A DNA stretch of 64,000 nt from Rs1 sp029027825 (lineage in GTDB: Bacteria; Pseudomonadota; Gammaproteobacteria; Pseudomonadales; Balneatricaceae), in contig CP093399.1 of the NCBI GenBank assembly GCA_029027825.1, positions 2,418,001-2,482,000 on the forward strand, read 5' to 3'. Under the pieces are notes generated by a model. The model saw only the letters and a program-made list of their open reading frames with translations, was not told the origin of the DNA and ran no database searches. Shown one piece after another: positions 7,980 to 16,697 of the stretch. The position numbers and the translations under genes were made by a program. The first letter of the stretch is position 1, and each line of letters begins with the position of its first letter.

Positions 7980-8816
7980 ATGAAAACTGAAAACCTCTCA
8001 TTTTATAGTTTATTTAGCGTTTTTCTTATAACGATAAGTATCGCTGCTTTTTCAAATCAAACCAGCGCGGGGGACGATACAGTGAAAATAGTCCAACAAA
8101 TTTATGCTGAGGGCGAGGCAACAGGGGTAAATGCAGAAATAAGACTTAATGATATTCCTATCGCTCAACTAGTGGAAAATGAGGATGTAAAAAGCTTTCA
8201 TGTAGAGATCAACTTAGTTTCTGGAAATAATACTTTAACGATAATTCCTGCCGATAAATCCGGTAGTGTAGCTGCACGTTTAGTTGCCTATAACCTATAT
8301 GATTTTGTAGATGGTGTAGGGGGCGACACTGTATTGGTGGTTAGAACTAAAAATGGTGAAACTTCCAGCATTACTGTCGACCTTGGTTCTGAGCGTCCAA
8401 AATGGTCATGGCAGAGCGCTGATATTGTGACGGATAAAACCAGTCACCAGGAAGCACTCTCATTTGCCAAGTCTTTTTATAGAGCACTGCAACAAGGCGA
8501 TACCCAAAAAATTGCTGCTGCATTAAAACCCGTGCATGTGGATCATGCTTTATTGACACCGAGTTTTAGCGCTGAGGCACGCGATAAAGAATCAGCTGAT
8601 TATCTACCGGGAATCATCTCAGACGAAATCTGGCAGTGGGATGACATTAAGGATATTGTTTTTCGTGCTATCCCTGTAGCCAATGGGAGGCTTTATGATA
8701 TACGCCGTGAAGATGGATCTACATTATTTCGGACTCGTCAGAAAGATAGATTCGAGCGTTATACCTTTTATTCGATGATTGGACGCAAAGATGGGCAATG
8801 GCGCTTTTATCGTTAG
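7980..8816 (+). CDS. secreted protein of unknown function
   Basis: A 278-residue protein with an N-terminal signal sequence (hydrophobic 10-24; likely cleavage after QTSA or nearby). Residues 35-135 look like a beta-sandwich (alternating hydrophobics, GNNTLTIIPADKSG), and 150-278 resemble a periplasmic NTF2-like or lumazine-binding-like fold (KSFYRALQQGDTQKI..., ending DGQWRFYR). I do not recognise a named family. The start follows a weak ribosome site. An open frame with two hydrophobic stretches begins 3 nt after the stop. Confidence 0.65.
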   Translation: MKTENLSFYSLFSVFLITISIAAFSNQTSAGDDTVKIVQQIYAEGEATGVNAEIRLNDIPIAQLVENEDVKSFHVEINLVSGNNTLTIIPADKSGSVAARLVAYNLYDFVDGVGGDTVLVVRTKNGETSSITVDLGSERPKWSWQSADIVTDKTSHQEALSFAKSFYRALQQGDTQKIAAALKPVHVDHALLTPSFSAEARDKESADYLPGIISDEIWQWDDIKDIVFRAIPVANGRLYDIRREDGSTLFRTRQKDRFERYTFYSMIGRKDGQWRFYR

Positions 8817-8819
8817 TCA

Positions 8820-8957
8820 TTGTTAGCAGCACTCATATTAGGTTTCTATTGGCATATAAAAACATTGAGCGCTGCCACCATTAACAGCCGTTTAAAGTGG
8901 CTGGTTTTTTCGATGTTCAGCCTGATTGGTTATAGCATTGGCGTTTTAGAAATTTAA
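8820..8957 (+). pseudogene. possible remnant of a membrane protein
   Basis: The frame is open from 8817 to a TAA at 8955-8957 and has no ATG; TTG at 8820 is the only possible start. It would encode about 45 residues with two membrane-like stretches (LLAALILGFYWHI and WLVFSMFSLIGYSIGVLEI). This looks like the 3' end of a larger inner-membrane gene, or less likely a small protein coupled to the upstream gene. Confidence 0.3.
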
Positions 8958-9025
8958 GCAGATAAGCTCTATCAAGTGAGTTATTTGACGCTAGTGCTTT
9001 TTATATTGCTATTGGCGTGAACAGG

Positions 9026-9152
9026 ACGCGAAAGTTTTTTCACCCAAAGAAAGTCAGTTGCCGCAGCCGAAAATTATTGTAATGTTTTGATCTCATAGCT
9101 CATAGCTTATAGCTTATAGCTTATAGCTTATAGCTTATAGCTTATAGCTTAG
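9026..9152 (+). repeat. dispersed repeat copy 2 with seven perfect 7-bp tandem units
   Basis: Positions 9026-9093 repeat the segment at 5479-5541 (CACCCAAAGAAAGTCAGT, GCCGCAGCCGAAAATTATT). It runs into a microsatellite of seven exact ATAGCTT units (9102-9150), preceded by ATAGCTC. Copy number of such arrays can change by slippage. There is no gene here. Confidence 0.8.
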
Positions 9153-9247
9153 CCTAACATCTTAGTACGCATCTCCTAGGGCTAACTATCTACCTACGAC
9201 TGCGTTTCTGGATGAGAACTAGTTATACTAAGATGAGATCTCTTGAA

Positions 9248-9407
9248 CTTGAATCAGTGACTTCACTGCACCACATAGCGTAAGCTCTTGATTCTACAGC
9301 GGTTAGAAAAATGCCCGCTGAACCTACGGGTGCAGCTAAGATTTTTCAATTCCACCGTAAAACCAATATCTTACACTCTGTATTCACTTTGAAGTCACGG
9401 ATTCAGG
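9248..9407 (+). mobile_element. MITE copy B (160 bp)
   Basis: Same element as copy A in the same orientation, with ends CTTGAATCAGTGACTTCA and TGAAGTCACGGATTCAGG. The internal part is the short version, lacking the ATGCATGGATGCAT block found in copies D and E. The flanks TTGAA and TTTGAA suggest a target duplication blurred by one base. Confidence 0.8.
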
Positions 9408-9454
9408 TTTGAAGTTTAAAATATGTAGATTACATTCAGGTTTCTAGAAACAAT

Positions 9455-9706
9455 ATGGCAAAGCCCAATAAAAAAGGTCCGACAAAAACTATCGACATTT
9501 ACTGCAGCCACTGTAAGCATCCACTTTTTAAATATCGTAAAGGCGGCAAAGGTAAGTTGATAAAATGCTTCAAAGAACGGATTGTTAAAGATTTCACCAA
9601 AAACCAATTGAATTGCCCTGAGTGCGAGCAGCTTTTTGCCAGGGACTGTTTGATAAGAGGCGCACCGGCCCTAAAAATGGTCGGAAATAAGGTCACATAT
9701 AAATAG
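9455..9706 (+). CDS. small zinc-ribbon protein
   Basis: An 83-residue basic protein with two metal-binding pairs, CSHC (about 18-21) and CPEC (about 54-57), plus Cys38 and Cys65. The pattern fits a zinc ribbon. Lys-rich N- and C-termini suggest nucleic-acid contact, which is inference. It lies alone between MITE copy B and glpD, which is convergent. The start is the first ATG after the element, with a poor ribosome site, so expression is uncertain. Confidence 0.6.
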   Translation: MAKPNKKGPTKTIDIYCSHCKHPLFKYRKGGKGKLIKCFKERIVKDFTKNQLNCPECEQLFARDCLIRGAPALKMVGNKVTYK

Positions 9707-9815
9707 TGACTAAAGAGTAGTCGCTAAAAATAAGCTTTGGCCCCAAGTGAAGAGCAGGCCAAAGCTAAATAAAACGATGTATCGCAGGCTAAAATTTAGT
9801 CGCCAAATATTGCTT

Positions 9816-11366
9816 TCAACTGGCGAGAAGTTCAGCCTGGTGGTCTTTTTCAAGTAAGTTTTGTGCGCTTGCAGTCGCTTTCTGCAAGTACTGGTCGAGT
9901 TGCTGCTTTTGCTGTGCACTTAAATACATGCCCATTTTCGTGCGACGCCAAATAACATCCTCTAGGCACATCGCCCACTCTTGGTTGATTAAATAGTCAA
10001 TTTCTAGCTGATATAAGCCGGCGCCAAAGTCAGGTCCCAAATCAGAGACGGCGGTTTTCCCGGTTAAAAACTGCTGGCACAAAGTTCCGTAGCTGCGCAC
10101 ATAGCGGGTGATTAATGAACGAGGCAACCAAGGGTATTGCTGTTCTAAGCTGGTTTGTAACTGCTGTTTATCGCTAAAGTCGCCGCCCGGTAAAACCGCA
10201 TCTTTGGTCCAAGCTGCTCCCGCTTTAGGGAAGAATTCACACAGTTTATCCACCGCCGCTTCAGATAGTTTACGATAGGTAGTGATCTTGCCGCCAAACA
10301 CTGAAAGCAATGGGTATTCGCCCGCGTTGGTCTGCACTTCAAAGCTGTAATCTCGACTGACAGCTTGCGCACTATCTGCCTCATCGTTCAACAGCGGTCT
10401 AACACCTGAGTAGGTTCTAACGATGTCCGCGGTGCTGATTTGAGTCTTAAAATGTTGGTTGCTGACTTGGATTAAATAATCTTGCTCTTCTTTATCGATT
10501 GCCACTAAGCTGGGATCGCCCTGATAATCAACGTCTGTTGTTCCTATTAGGGAAAAATTATCTTCATAGGGGATAACGAAGACGATACGAGAATCTTCAT
10601 TTTGTAATATGTAAGCTTGTGGTTGACTGTGTAAACGCGGCACTATGATGTGGCTGCCTTTAACTAGTCGAATGTTCTTTGGGGATTTGATGGTCAAGGC
10701 CTGATCAAATAAACTTGCCACCCAAGGCCCAGCTGCATTGGCAATTGCTTTGGCCAACACTGTGGTTTTATTACCCTGTTGATCTTGGAGCTCGATCTGC
10801 CAGCCGTTGTCGACCCGTTTGGCGCTAGTACATTTAGTTCTAACTTTGATAGTGGCGCCACCTTTAGCGGCTGCCAGAGCATTGCAAACGACTAGTCGAG
10901 CATCATCGACGAACCCATCAGAGTATTCAAACCCCTGGCGCATCGTGGCTTTTAACGGGCTATCTTCGGTAAATTTTATCGCTTTGGACTTTTCTAAGGT
11001 GGTTCTTTTAGCGAGATTATCATACAAAAACAACCCCGCTCTGATCATCCAAGCCGGACGTAAATGTGGCCGGTGCGGCAGTTGAAATCTTAAAGGCGAG
11101 ATGATGTGTGGTGCATTTTTAAGCAGTACTTCGCGCTCGGCTAGGGCCTCTCTCACCAACCTAAATTGGTAATACTCTAGATAGCGCAATCCACCGTGAA
11201 TCAGCTTGCTGCTGTTGGATGAAGTAGCACTGGCTAAGTCATTCATTTCACATAACAACACTTTCAATCCACGACCTGTAGCATCGACGGCAATACCTGT
11301 GCCATTGACGCCTCCTCCAATCACTACTAAATCATAGCTTTCACCATTCACTGCATCTGCTGGCAC
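9816..11366 (-). CDS. glpD: aerobic glycerol-3-phosphate dehydrogenase
   Basis: A 516-residue FAD enzyme that oxidises sn-glycerol 3-phosphate to dihydroxyacetone phosphate at the inner membrane and feeds electrons to quinone. The FAD-binding GGGVNGTGIAVDATGRG follows the start (about 17-33). The substrate-domain text SNSSKLIHGGLRYLEYY (about 49-65) and GTTDVDY (about 272-278) are family signatures, as is YSGVRPL. A GTG start is chosen because GGAGAG lies 9 nt upstream and the FAD motif begins soon after. No glpF/K/R neighbour is present. Its length matches the family. Confidence 0.95.
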   Translation of the reverse strand: MPADAVNGESYDLVVIGGGVNGTGIAVDATGRGLKVLLCEMNDLASATSSNSSKLIHGGLRYLEYYQFRLVREALAEREVLLKNAPHIISPLRFQLPHRPHLRPAWMIRAGLFLYDNLAKRTTLEKSKAIKFTEDSPLKATMRQGFEYSDGFVDDARLVVCNALAAAKGGATIKVRTKCTSAKRVDNGWQIELQDQQGNKTTVLAKAIANAAGPWVASLFDQALTIKSPKNIRLVKGSHIIVPRLHSQPQAYILQNEDSRIVFVIPYEDNFSLIGTTDVDYQGDPSLVAIDKEEQDYLIQVSNQHFKTQISTADIVRTYSGVRPLLNDEADSAQAVSRDYSFEVQTNAGEYPLLSVFGGKITTYRKLSEAAVDKLCEFFPKAGAAWTKDAVLPGGDFSDKQQLQTSLEQQYPWLPRSLITRYVRSYGTLCQQFLTGKTAVSDLGPDFGAGLYQLEIDYLINQEWAMCLEDVIWRRTKMGMYLSAQQKQQLDQYLQKATASAQNLLEKDHQAELLAS

Positions 11367-11993
11367 TTTTCAATCTCTCCTTCTTAGCTCCAGTATCAGC
11401 CGCTTTCCCGCCGACCCTAGAACAATTTATATAGGCTTTTATAGCTGTTCATTTTTATTCAGTTAAGATTAAAATCATCTAGAACCCGCCATTAAGCAGT
11501 ACTATAAACTTAATTAGCGAAAAATTATAGATAAAAACGAACATTTTCGAAAATTTATAGTCATGATTTAGCAATACCGATCGATGTTCGACTCACTAAT
11601 AAGAGGTAAAGAGGAGGTAAAGAGGCGTTACAATAGATGTCGCAAGCATTAAGCAATTTTATACCCAGTGAGATGTAGTGAGGTACAGAGAGGCGAAAAA
11701 TAGTGGGCTTTGACTATCTAATGGGTGCCGAGGCAGCGTGAGCACTCGATGAATAGAGCCTGGAGATCCCTCTATGCAAGTAGCGCTGTATCGAAGTAGC
11801 TAACCTTGTCCGACGTTGATTGTTCTGGTTTTCAGTCGGGCTTCTCGCTCAAATAATTCAAGCGAGACTAGCAGAGCATTTTTAAACTGCGAGTACATGC
11901 GGTTGGGCGCAGCGGGAATGACGTAGGAGAGCAAGCATTAAACGATGCAAGCGCTGCGCAGCAGGACTGCGCTATTAACCGCGGCAGATAATG
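11367..11993. other. intergenic between glpD and lpxC, no gene seen
   Basis: This 627-bp stretch has no supported reading frame. It includes a short direct repeat (GAGGTAAAGAG twice, 11607-11629) and AT-rich DNA upstream of glpD (11440-11560) that may carry its promoter. No RNA gene was recognised. Confidence 0.4.
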
Positions 11994-12878
11994 CTAGGCG
12001 ACTTGAATATCACTGGCAGCACAAGTGACTATTTCAAAAGCATCTTGAGTGGATAGTAATTTTCGAACCACTTGGTTATTCATGTGGTGACCGGTTTTGT
12101 AGCCGACAAACTCACCGATTAAACGATGTCCAAGTAGGTAGATATCACCGACAGCATCCAGCACTTTATGCTTAGAAAACTCATCTTCAAACCTCAGCCC
12201 ATCACTGTTTAAGACGCTATTTTCATCCACAACGATCGCATTTTCCATGCTGCCGCCACGGGCTAAGTTGTTCGATCTTAGGTATTCTATATCACTCATA
12301 AAACCAAAGGTTCTAGCGCGACTTACCTGCTTGATGAAATTTTCACTGGTCAGTTCGAGCTCGCATTTCATGTTTTTACCGGTAAACGCCGGGTGATCAA
12401 AATCAATTTCTACGGTCAGCTTACAGCCGTCGTAAGGTTTTAGGGTGGCGGTTTTTCCCTCGAATTCAAAACTTACCGCACGTAGTATTTTGACGTATTT
12501 TTTCGGGCTTTGTTGCTGTTTGATACCTGCAGCCTTGATCAGGAAGATAAAGGGAGCTGCCGAGCCATCCATAATCGGTACTTCTTCAGCACTTAATTCG
12601 ACGATTGCATTATCTATACCCATCGCCGCAAATGCGGCCATCAAATGTTCAATAGTGGCAACTTTGGTCTCATCTTTAAAAATATTGGTCGATAAAATAG
12701 TATCTTTGACTAAAAAAGCGTTTGCCGGCACTTCAATTACCGGATCTAAATCCAACCGGCGAAAAACGATCCCGGTATCAACTTCAGCCGGTCGTAAATT
12801 CAAATAGACCTTACTGCCAGTATGTAAGCCTAGTCCAGTCGCTTTGATACTACTTTGCAGTGTGGTTTGTTTAATCAT
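11994..12878 (-). CDS. lpxC: UDP-3-O-acyl-N-acetylglucosamine deacetylase
   Basis: This 294-residue zinc amidase catalyses the committed step of lipid A synthesis. Zinc ligands are visible as His in ATIEHLMAAF (about 77-86) and in HKVLDAVGDIYLLGH (about 237-251, His and Asp). The family opening TTLQSSIKATGLGLHTG is present. The MDGSAAPF loop (about 103-110) is conserved. It is the last gene of the dcw cluster, 109 bp after ftsZ, the usual gammaproteobacterial order. In relatives LpxC is controlled by FtsH proteolysis of its C-terminus. It is slightly shorter than the E. coli protein (305). Confidence 0.96.
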   Translation of the reverse strand: MIKQTTLQSSIKATGLGLHTGSKVYLNLRPAEVDTGIVFRRLDLDPVIEVPANAFLVKDTILSTNIFKDETKVATIEHLMAAFAAMGIDNAIVELSAEEVPIMDGSAAPFIFLIKAAGIKQQQSPKKYVKILRAVSFEFEGKTATLKPYDGCKLTVEIDFDHPAFTGKNMKCELELTSENFIKQVSRARTFGFMSDIEYLRSNNLARGGSMENAIVVDENSVLNSDGLRFEDEFSKHKVLDAVGDIYLLGHRLIGEFVGYKTGHHMNNQVVRKLLSTQDAFEIVTCAASDIQVA

Positions 12879-12987
12879 CTAATAATTACTTATCCAATTT
12901 GGCTATTTAGCCAGCTAGCGTGAGATGTTAACTGGGCGATGCTATCCCTGCCTGTTTTTCTCTGTGCAGTGAGTAGCGTCGCAGGCA

Positions 12988-14187
12988 CTACTCACTTTGA
13001 CGACGCATAAAGGTCGGTATATCAAAGATATCTTCGTTGGCTTTATTGCGCTCTGGCACGGGTTCTTGCTTGCCATCAAGTAACGCTTCTTGCTGGCGAC
13101 GACGCAGCACTGTCGGCAGTTCAATTTGATCCATATCTGGATCAAAATGTATTTTTTCAGTGGTTGAGCGAACGGACGTTTCAGTTTTTTGCTGCTGTTT
13201 TTTCTCGTCTAGCACTTTAAGGCTGGACTCTTTTTTGTCAAAGCCAGTGGCGACCACTGTCACCTTTAAATCATCCACTAGGTTATTGTCTATGACAGTT
13301 CCTATGACGATAGTTGCATCATTTGATGCGTATTTTTCTATAATATTTCCGACTTCGCTAAACTCACCCAAGGAGAGGTCGATTCCCGCGGTAATATTAA
13401 CTAAGATACCACTGGCACCTTTCAAATCGACGTTTTCCAGTAGCGGGCTGTTAATCGCTTCCTCGGAAGCAATTGCCGCACGCTCTTCACCTCTCGCCTG
13501 TCCTGATCCCATCATTGCCATCCCCATTTCAGACATTACGGTGCGCACGTCTGCAAAGTCGACATTGATCATGCCGGGGCAGGTAATTAGTTCGGCAATG
13601 CCTCTTACCGCACCAAGTAACACATCATTCGCGGCGGCAAATGCTTTCAGCAAGCTGGTATTTCTACCTAGTACTTTCATCAGTTTCTGATTGGGAATGA
13701 TGATCAGAGAGTCTACTTGATCACGTAGTTCAGCAACCCCCGCTTCAGCTAACATCATCCGCTTTCTGCCTTCAAATGGGAAGGGCGTGGTCACCACCGC
13801 CACGGTTAAAACACCCATGCTTTTAGCCACTTCTGCGACTATTGGCGCTGCACCGGTACCCGTACCACCGCCCATTCCCGCGGTAATAAAGACCATGTCA
13901 GCACCATCTATCGCCTCGGCGATCGCATCGCGATCTTCTATTGCGGCGGCGCGACCTATATCTGGATCCGCTCCTGCACCTAATCCTTTGGTTGTTTCGC
14001 AACCTAGTTGAATGCTCTTATCTGCATTGATGGCACTCAAAGCTTGAGCATCAGTATTAGCACAGATAAATTCTACAGCACTTAATTCTGCCGCTAGCAT
14101 ATGCGCTAAAGCATTGCCGCCACCCCCACCAACACCAATGACTTTGATCACTGCTCCGGGAACATCACTGTTTTCAAAATTAAACAT
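12988..14187 (-). CDS. ftsZ: cell division GTPase FtsZ
   Basis: This 399-residue tubulin homologue forms the Z ring. Signatures include the N-terminal IKVIGVGGGGGNA, the GTP-binding GMGGGTGTGAAPI (about 105-117) and the T7 synergy loop NVDFADVRTVM (about 208-218). A variable linker (about 320-380) leads to a clear C-terminal peptide DIPTFMRRQ, the docking site for FtsA and ZipA in E. coli. The start ATG has a GGAGG ribosome site (minus strand, near 14195). Unusually, the upstream neighbour is ftsQ, not ftsA. Confidence 0.97.
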   Translation of the reverse strand: MFNFENSDVPGAVIKVIGVGGGGGNALAHMLAAELSAVEFICANTDAQALSAINADKSIQLGCETTKGLGAGADPDIGRAAAIEDRDAIAEAIDGADMVFITAGMGGGTGTGAAPIVAEVAKSMGVLTVAVVTTPFPFEGRKRMMLAEAGVAELRDQVDSLIIIPNQKLMKVLGRNTSLLKAFAAANDVLLGAVRGIAELITCPGMINVDFADVRTVMSEMGMAMMGSGQARGEERAAIASEEAINSPLLENVDLKGASGILVNITAGIDLSLGEFSEVGNIIEKYASNDATIVIGTVIDNNLVDDLKVTVVATGFDKKESSLKVLDEKKQQQKTETSVRSTTEKIHFDPDMDQIELPTVLRRRQQEALLDGKQEPVPERNKANEDIFDIPTFMRRQSE

Positions 14188-14305
14188 TTCTACCTCCTAG
14201 CAAGCACCTCTAATTGGGCACTTACATTATTATTCCCGTCGCTATGTAAGCGCCGAAAACTTCTGCAATCTTCCCCTAAATAATGGGGCTATCTACGTAT
14301 TACTG

Positions 14306-15169
14306 CTATTTTTCAACGTCTAGCTGTTTAACTGGTCGCCATTTAACGGCAACGACGTTGGTATACCTAACATCGACTCTTTCAATTTGTTGTGCTTTTA
14401 AATACAAGTGACCTTTATACAAGGCTAAAAAACGCTTTAACCTGCCCTGAATATTTTCCCGACCAAGTGCCACCTCAATATGGTTGTCTAAAAATAGTGT
14501 CCAAGCCCCGCGTGCCTGTAAAGTTAAACCTACCATTAAGCTATCTGAACCTTTAAAGAACTGACTCATAGCGTGGTATTGATCCATGACTCTGGCGGTC
14601 TCTGTCGACGGGCCATTTAGTTCGGGGAGATGTGCTAGGCCATTTTTAAGCGCAGGCCAAAAAATGTCTCCCTGGTAATTTAACAGCCCCTTATTTCCCC
14701 ATTTAGCCACTGGCACTTGCTCTTCCACTTGAATATTGATGGTGGGTGGCCACTGTCTTTTTATGGTCGCGCTATTCACCCATGGCTCTTCAATGGTGCG
14801 TTGCTGTAAGGCATTTATGTCCATCGACAATAAGGACATGTCTTGATGGTCTAACTGCATCCCTGATACCAGGATTTCGATTAAGCTTTGACGATCTAAA
14901 TACTGGGTATTGCCAGAGACCTTTAACTGCACAATAGGCTTATCTAATACTTGCCAAAGCGCCGTTGCTGCATTGAATAACAGGCCACAAAACAGTGCGA
15001 AGGCGGTCAATATCATCGCCGGTCGCACATACCATTCCGACATCAAGTTTAACGAGAAGTGCTGCTCTGCACTGTCTCGATTAACGATTTTGCTCGCGCC
15101 TTGCATAGCGGAGTTATTGGCACTAATCTCTTGATTAGGTTCCATATCTTGCTTGCGCCACTGCACCAC
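14306..15169 (-). CDS. ftsQ: cell division protein FtsQ
   Basis: A 287-residue single-pass inner-membrane divisome protein that links FtsB/FtsL to the rest of the complex. The cytoplasmic tail (1-50) is followed by a transmembrane helix (about 52-74), a POTRA domain beginning IVQLKVSGNTQYLDRQSL (about 79-96), and the beta domain with LFLDNHIEVALGRENIQGRL near 230-250. The likely start is GTG with AGAGGA about 8 nt upstream; an ATG eight codons later is possible. It follows murC by 73 bp; murB and ddl, often found here, are missing. Confidence 0.9.
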   Translation of the reverse strand: MVQWRKQDMEPNQEISANNSAMQGASKIVNRDSAEQHFSLNLMSEWYVRPAMILTAFALFCGLLFNAATALWQVLDKPIVQLKVSGNTQYLDRQSLIEILVSGMQLDHQDMSLLSMDINALQQRTIEEPWVNSATIKRQWPPTINIQVEEQVPVAKWGNKGLLNYQGDIFWPALKNGLAHLPELNGPSTETARVMDQYHAMSQFFKGSDSLMVGLTLQARGAWTLFLDNHIEVALGRENIQGRLKRFLALYKGHLYLKAQQIERVDVRYTNVVAVKWRPVKQLDVEK

Positions 15170-15242
15170 GGTTAAGTCCTCTGCACGGTCGAGTTTACGC
15201 GTGGTATTTTAGCAGTGGCTGCCTGCAGCAGACTATAATTGA

Positions 15243-16697
15243 TCATTTTTCGGAAAAATCCATACCCGACAAGCGGTGTGCCAGTGCCGTAATATCCCCT
15301 GCTCCTTGAGTCAGCAGTATGTCATTGGGCTTGAGTATATTTTTCAATAACTCTGGCACTTGCTCCACACTGTCAACGAATACTGGCTCCACTTGGCCAC
15401 GCTGGCGAATACTGCGACATAAACTTCTACTGTCGGCGCTGCTAATCGCCTCTTCACCGGCACCGTATACTTCTAGTAATAATAGTGCATCGACGTTGGA
15501 AAGTGCCTGTACGTAGTCTTCATACAAGTCGCGGGTTCTGGTATAGCGGTGCGGCTGGTTAATCATCACAATTCTGCGCTCGGGCCATCCGGCACGTACC
15601 GCTTGTATGGTTGCCTGTATTTCTGTTGGGTGATGGCCGTAGTCATCAACTAACATCGCAGTGCCATCGCCAATCGGTAAATCACAGAGTATTTGGAAAC
15701 GGCGCCCCACCCCTGAAAATGCTGCTAGTGCCGAGACGATTGCTGCATCATCTATGCCCTCATCCGTTGAGACGGCAATGGTCGCTAATGCGTTTTGCAC
15801 GTTGTGGATACCGGGCATATTGACGGTGACTTCTAAGTTTTGATGATGATCTGGTCTGATCACCGTGAAATGCGTTTTCATACCTTTGTGCGATATATTT
15901 ATCGCTTGGTAATCCGCACCATCGTTTAAGCCATAGGTGAGTACTGGGCGGTTGACCCGCTCCCGTATTTCCGCCACGACCGGATCATCGATGCAGAGCA
16001 CTGCCAATCCATAAAAAGGTAGGTTATGCAGAAAATCAACAAAGGTCTGCTTTAGTACATTAAAATCGCCGCCGTAGGTGTCCATATGGTCGGCATCTAT
16101 ATTAGTGACTATCGCCACCATAGGTTGCAAGTGTAAAAATGAGGCGTCACTCTCGTCCGCTTCGGCGATCAAGTAGCGACTGGCACCAAGTCGTGCATTG
16201 CTACCTGCGCTGTTAAGGCGCCCACCAATCACAAAAGTAGGATCTAATTTTCCCTCTGCAAACACACAGGCGAGTAAACTAGTAGTAGTGGTTTTTCCAT
16301 GGGTACCTGCCACGGCAATACCGTGCCGATAGCGCATCAATTCTGCAAGCATTTCGGCGCGTCTTACAATCGGTGTATGGGCGGCGCGTGCCGCGACAAT
16401 TTCTGGATTGCTTTCATCGACCGCAGTAGATGTAACCACCACGTCGACATTCTCGACATTGGTTGCCTGATGACCGATAAATATTTTACTGCCTAAGCTC
16501 TCTAATCTGGCCGTGGTTGCAGAGGCTTTGATATCAGAACCAGATATTTTATAGCCCTGATTGCAGAGCACTTCGGCAATCCCACACATACCGACACCGC
16601 CGATACCCACAAAATGAATCCGCTTAATTCTGCGCATTTCTGGAACATCATGCACGGTTGCCGCCAATTTTTCTGAGATTCTATTGCTATTACTCAT
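15243..16697 (-). CDS. murC: UDP-N-acetylmuramate-L-alanine ligase
   Basis: A 484-residue cytosolic ATP-dependent ligase that adds L-Ala to UDP-MurNAc. The Rossmann opening is IHFVGIGGVGMCGIAEVL (about 27-44), the ATP loop VAGTHGKTTTTSLLA (about 119-133), and the C-terminal domain has DDYGHHPTEI (about 348-357) and HRYTRTRDLY. The start overlaps murG by 4 nt, so the two are translationally coupled. Length is as expected. Confidence 0.97.
   Translation of the reverse strand: MSNSNRISEKLAATVHDVPEMRRIKRIHFVGIGGVGMCGIAEVLCNQGYKISGSDIKASATTARLESLGSKIFIGHQATNVENVDVVVTSTAVDESNPEIVAARAAHTPIVRRAEMLAELMRYRHGIAVAGTHGKTTTTSLLACVFAEGKLDPTFVIGGRLNSAGSNARLGASRYLIAEADESDASFLHLQPMVAIVTNIDADHMDTYGGDFNVLKQTFVDFLHNLPFYGLAVLCIDDPVVAEIRERVNRPVLTYGLNDGADYQAINISHKGMKTHFTVIRPDHHQNLEVTVNMPGIHNVQNALATIAVSTDEGIDDAAIVSALAAFSGVGRRFQILCDLPIGDGTAMLVDDYGHHPTEIQATIQAVRAGWPERRIVMINQPHRYTRTRDLYEDYVQALSNVDALLLLEVYGAGEEAISSADSRSLCRSIRQRGQVEPVFVDSVEQVPELLKNILKPNDILLTQGAGDITALAHRLSGMDFSEK

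Noticed and set aside
9094..9152. CRISPR array reading of the tandem repeats
   Set aside because: Units are 7 bp with no spacers and no cas genes nearby.
14188..14305. Search for a hidden or frameshifted ftsA between ftsQ and ftsZ
   Set aside because: The gap is only 118 bp and contains just the ftsZ ribosome site and leader; nothing resembles FtsA.
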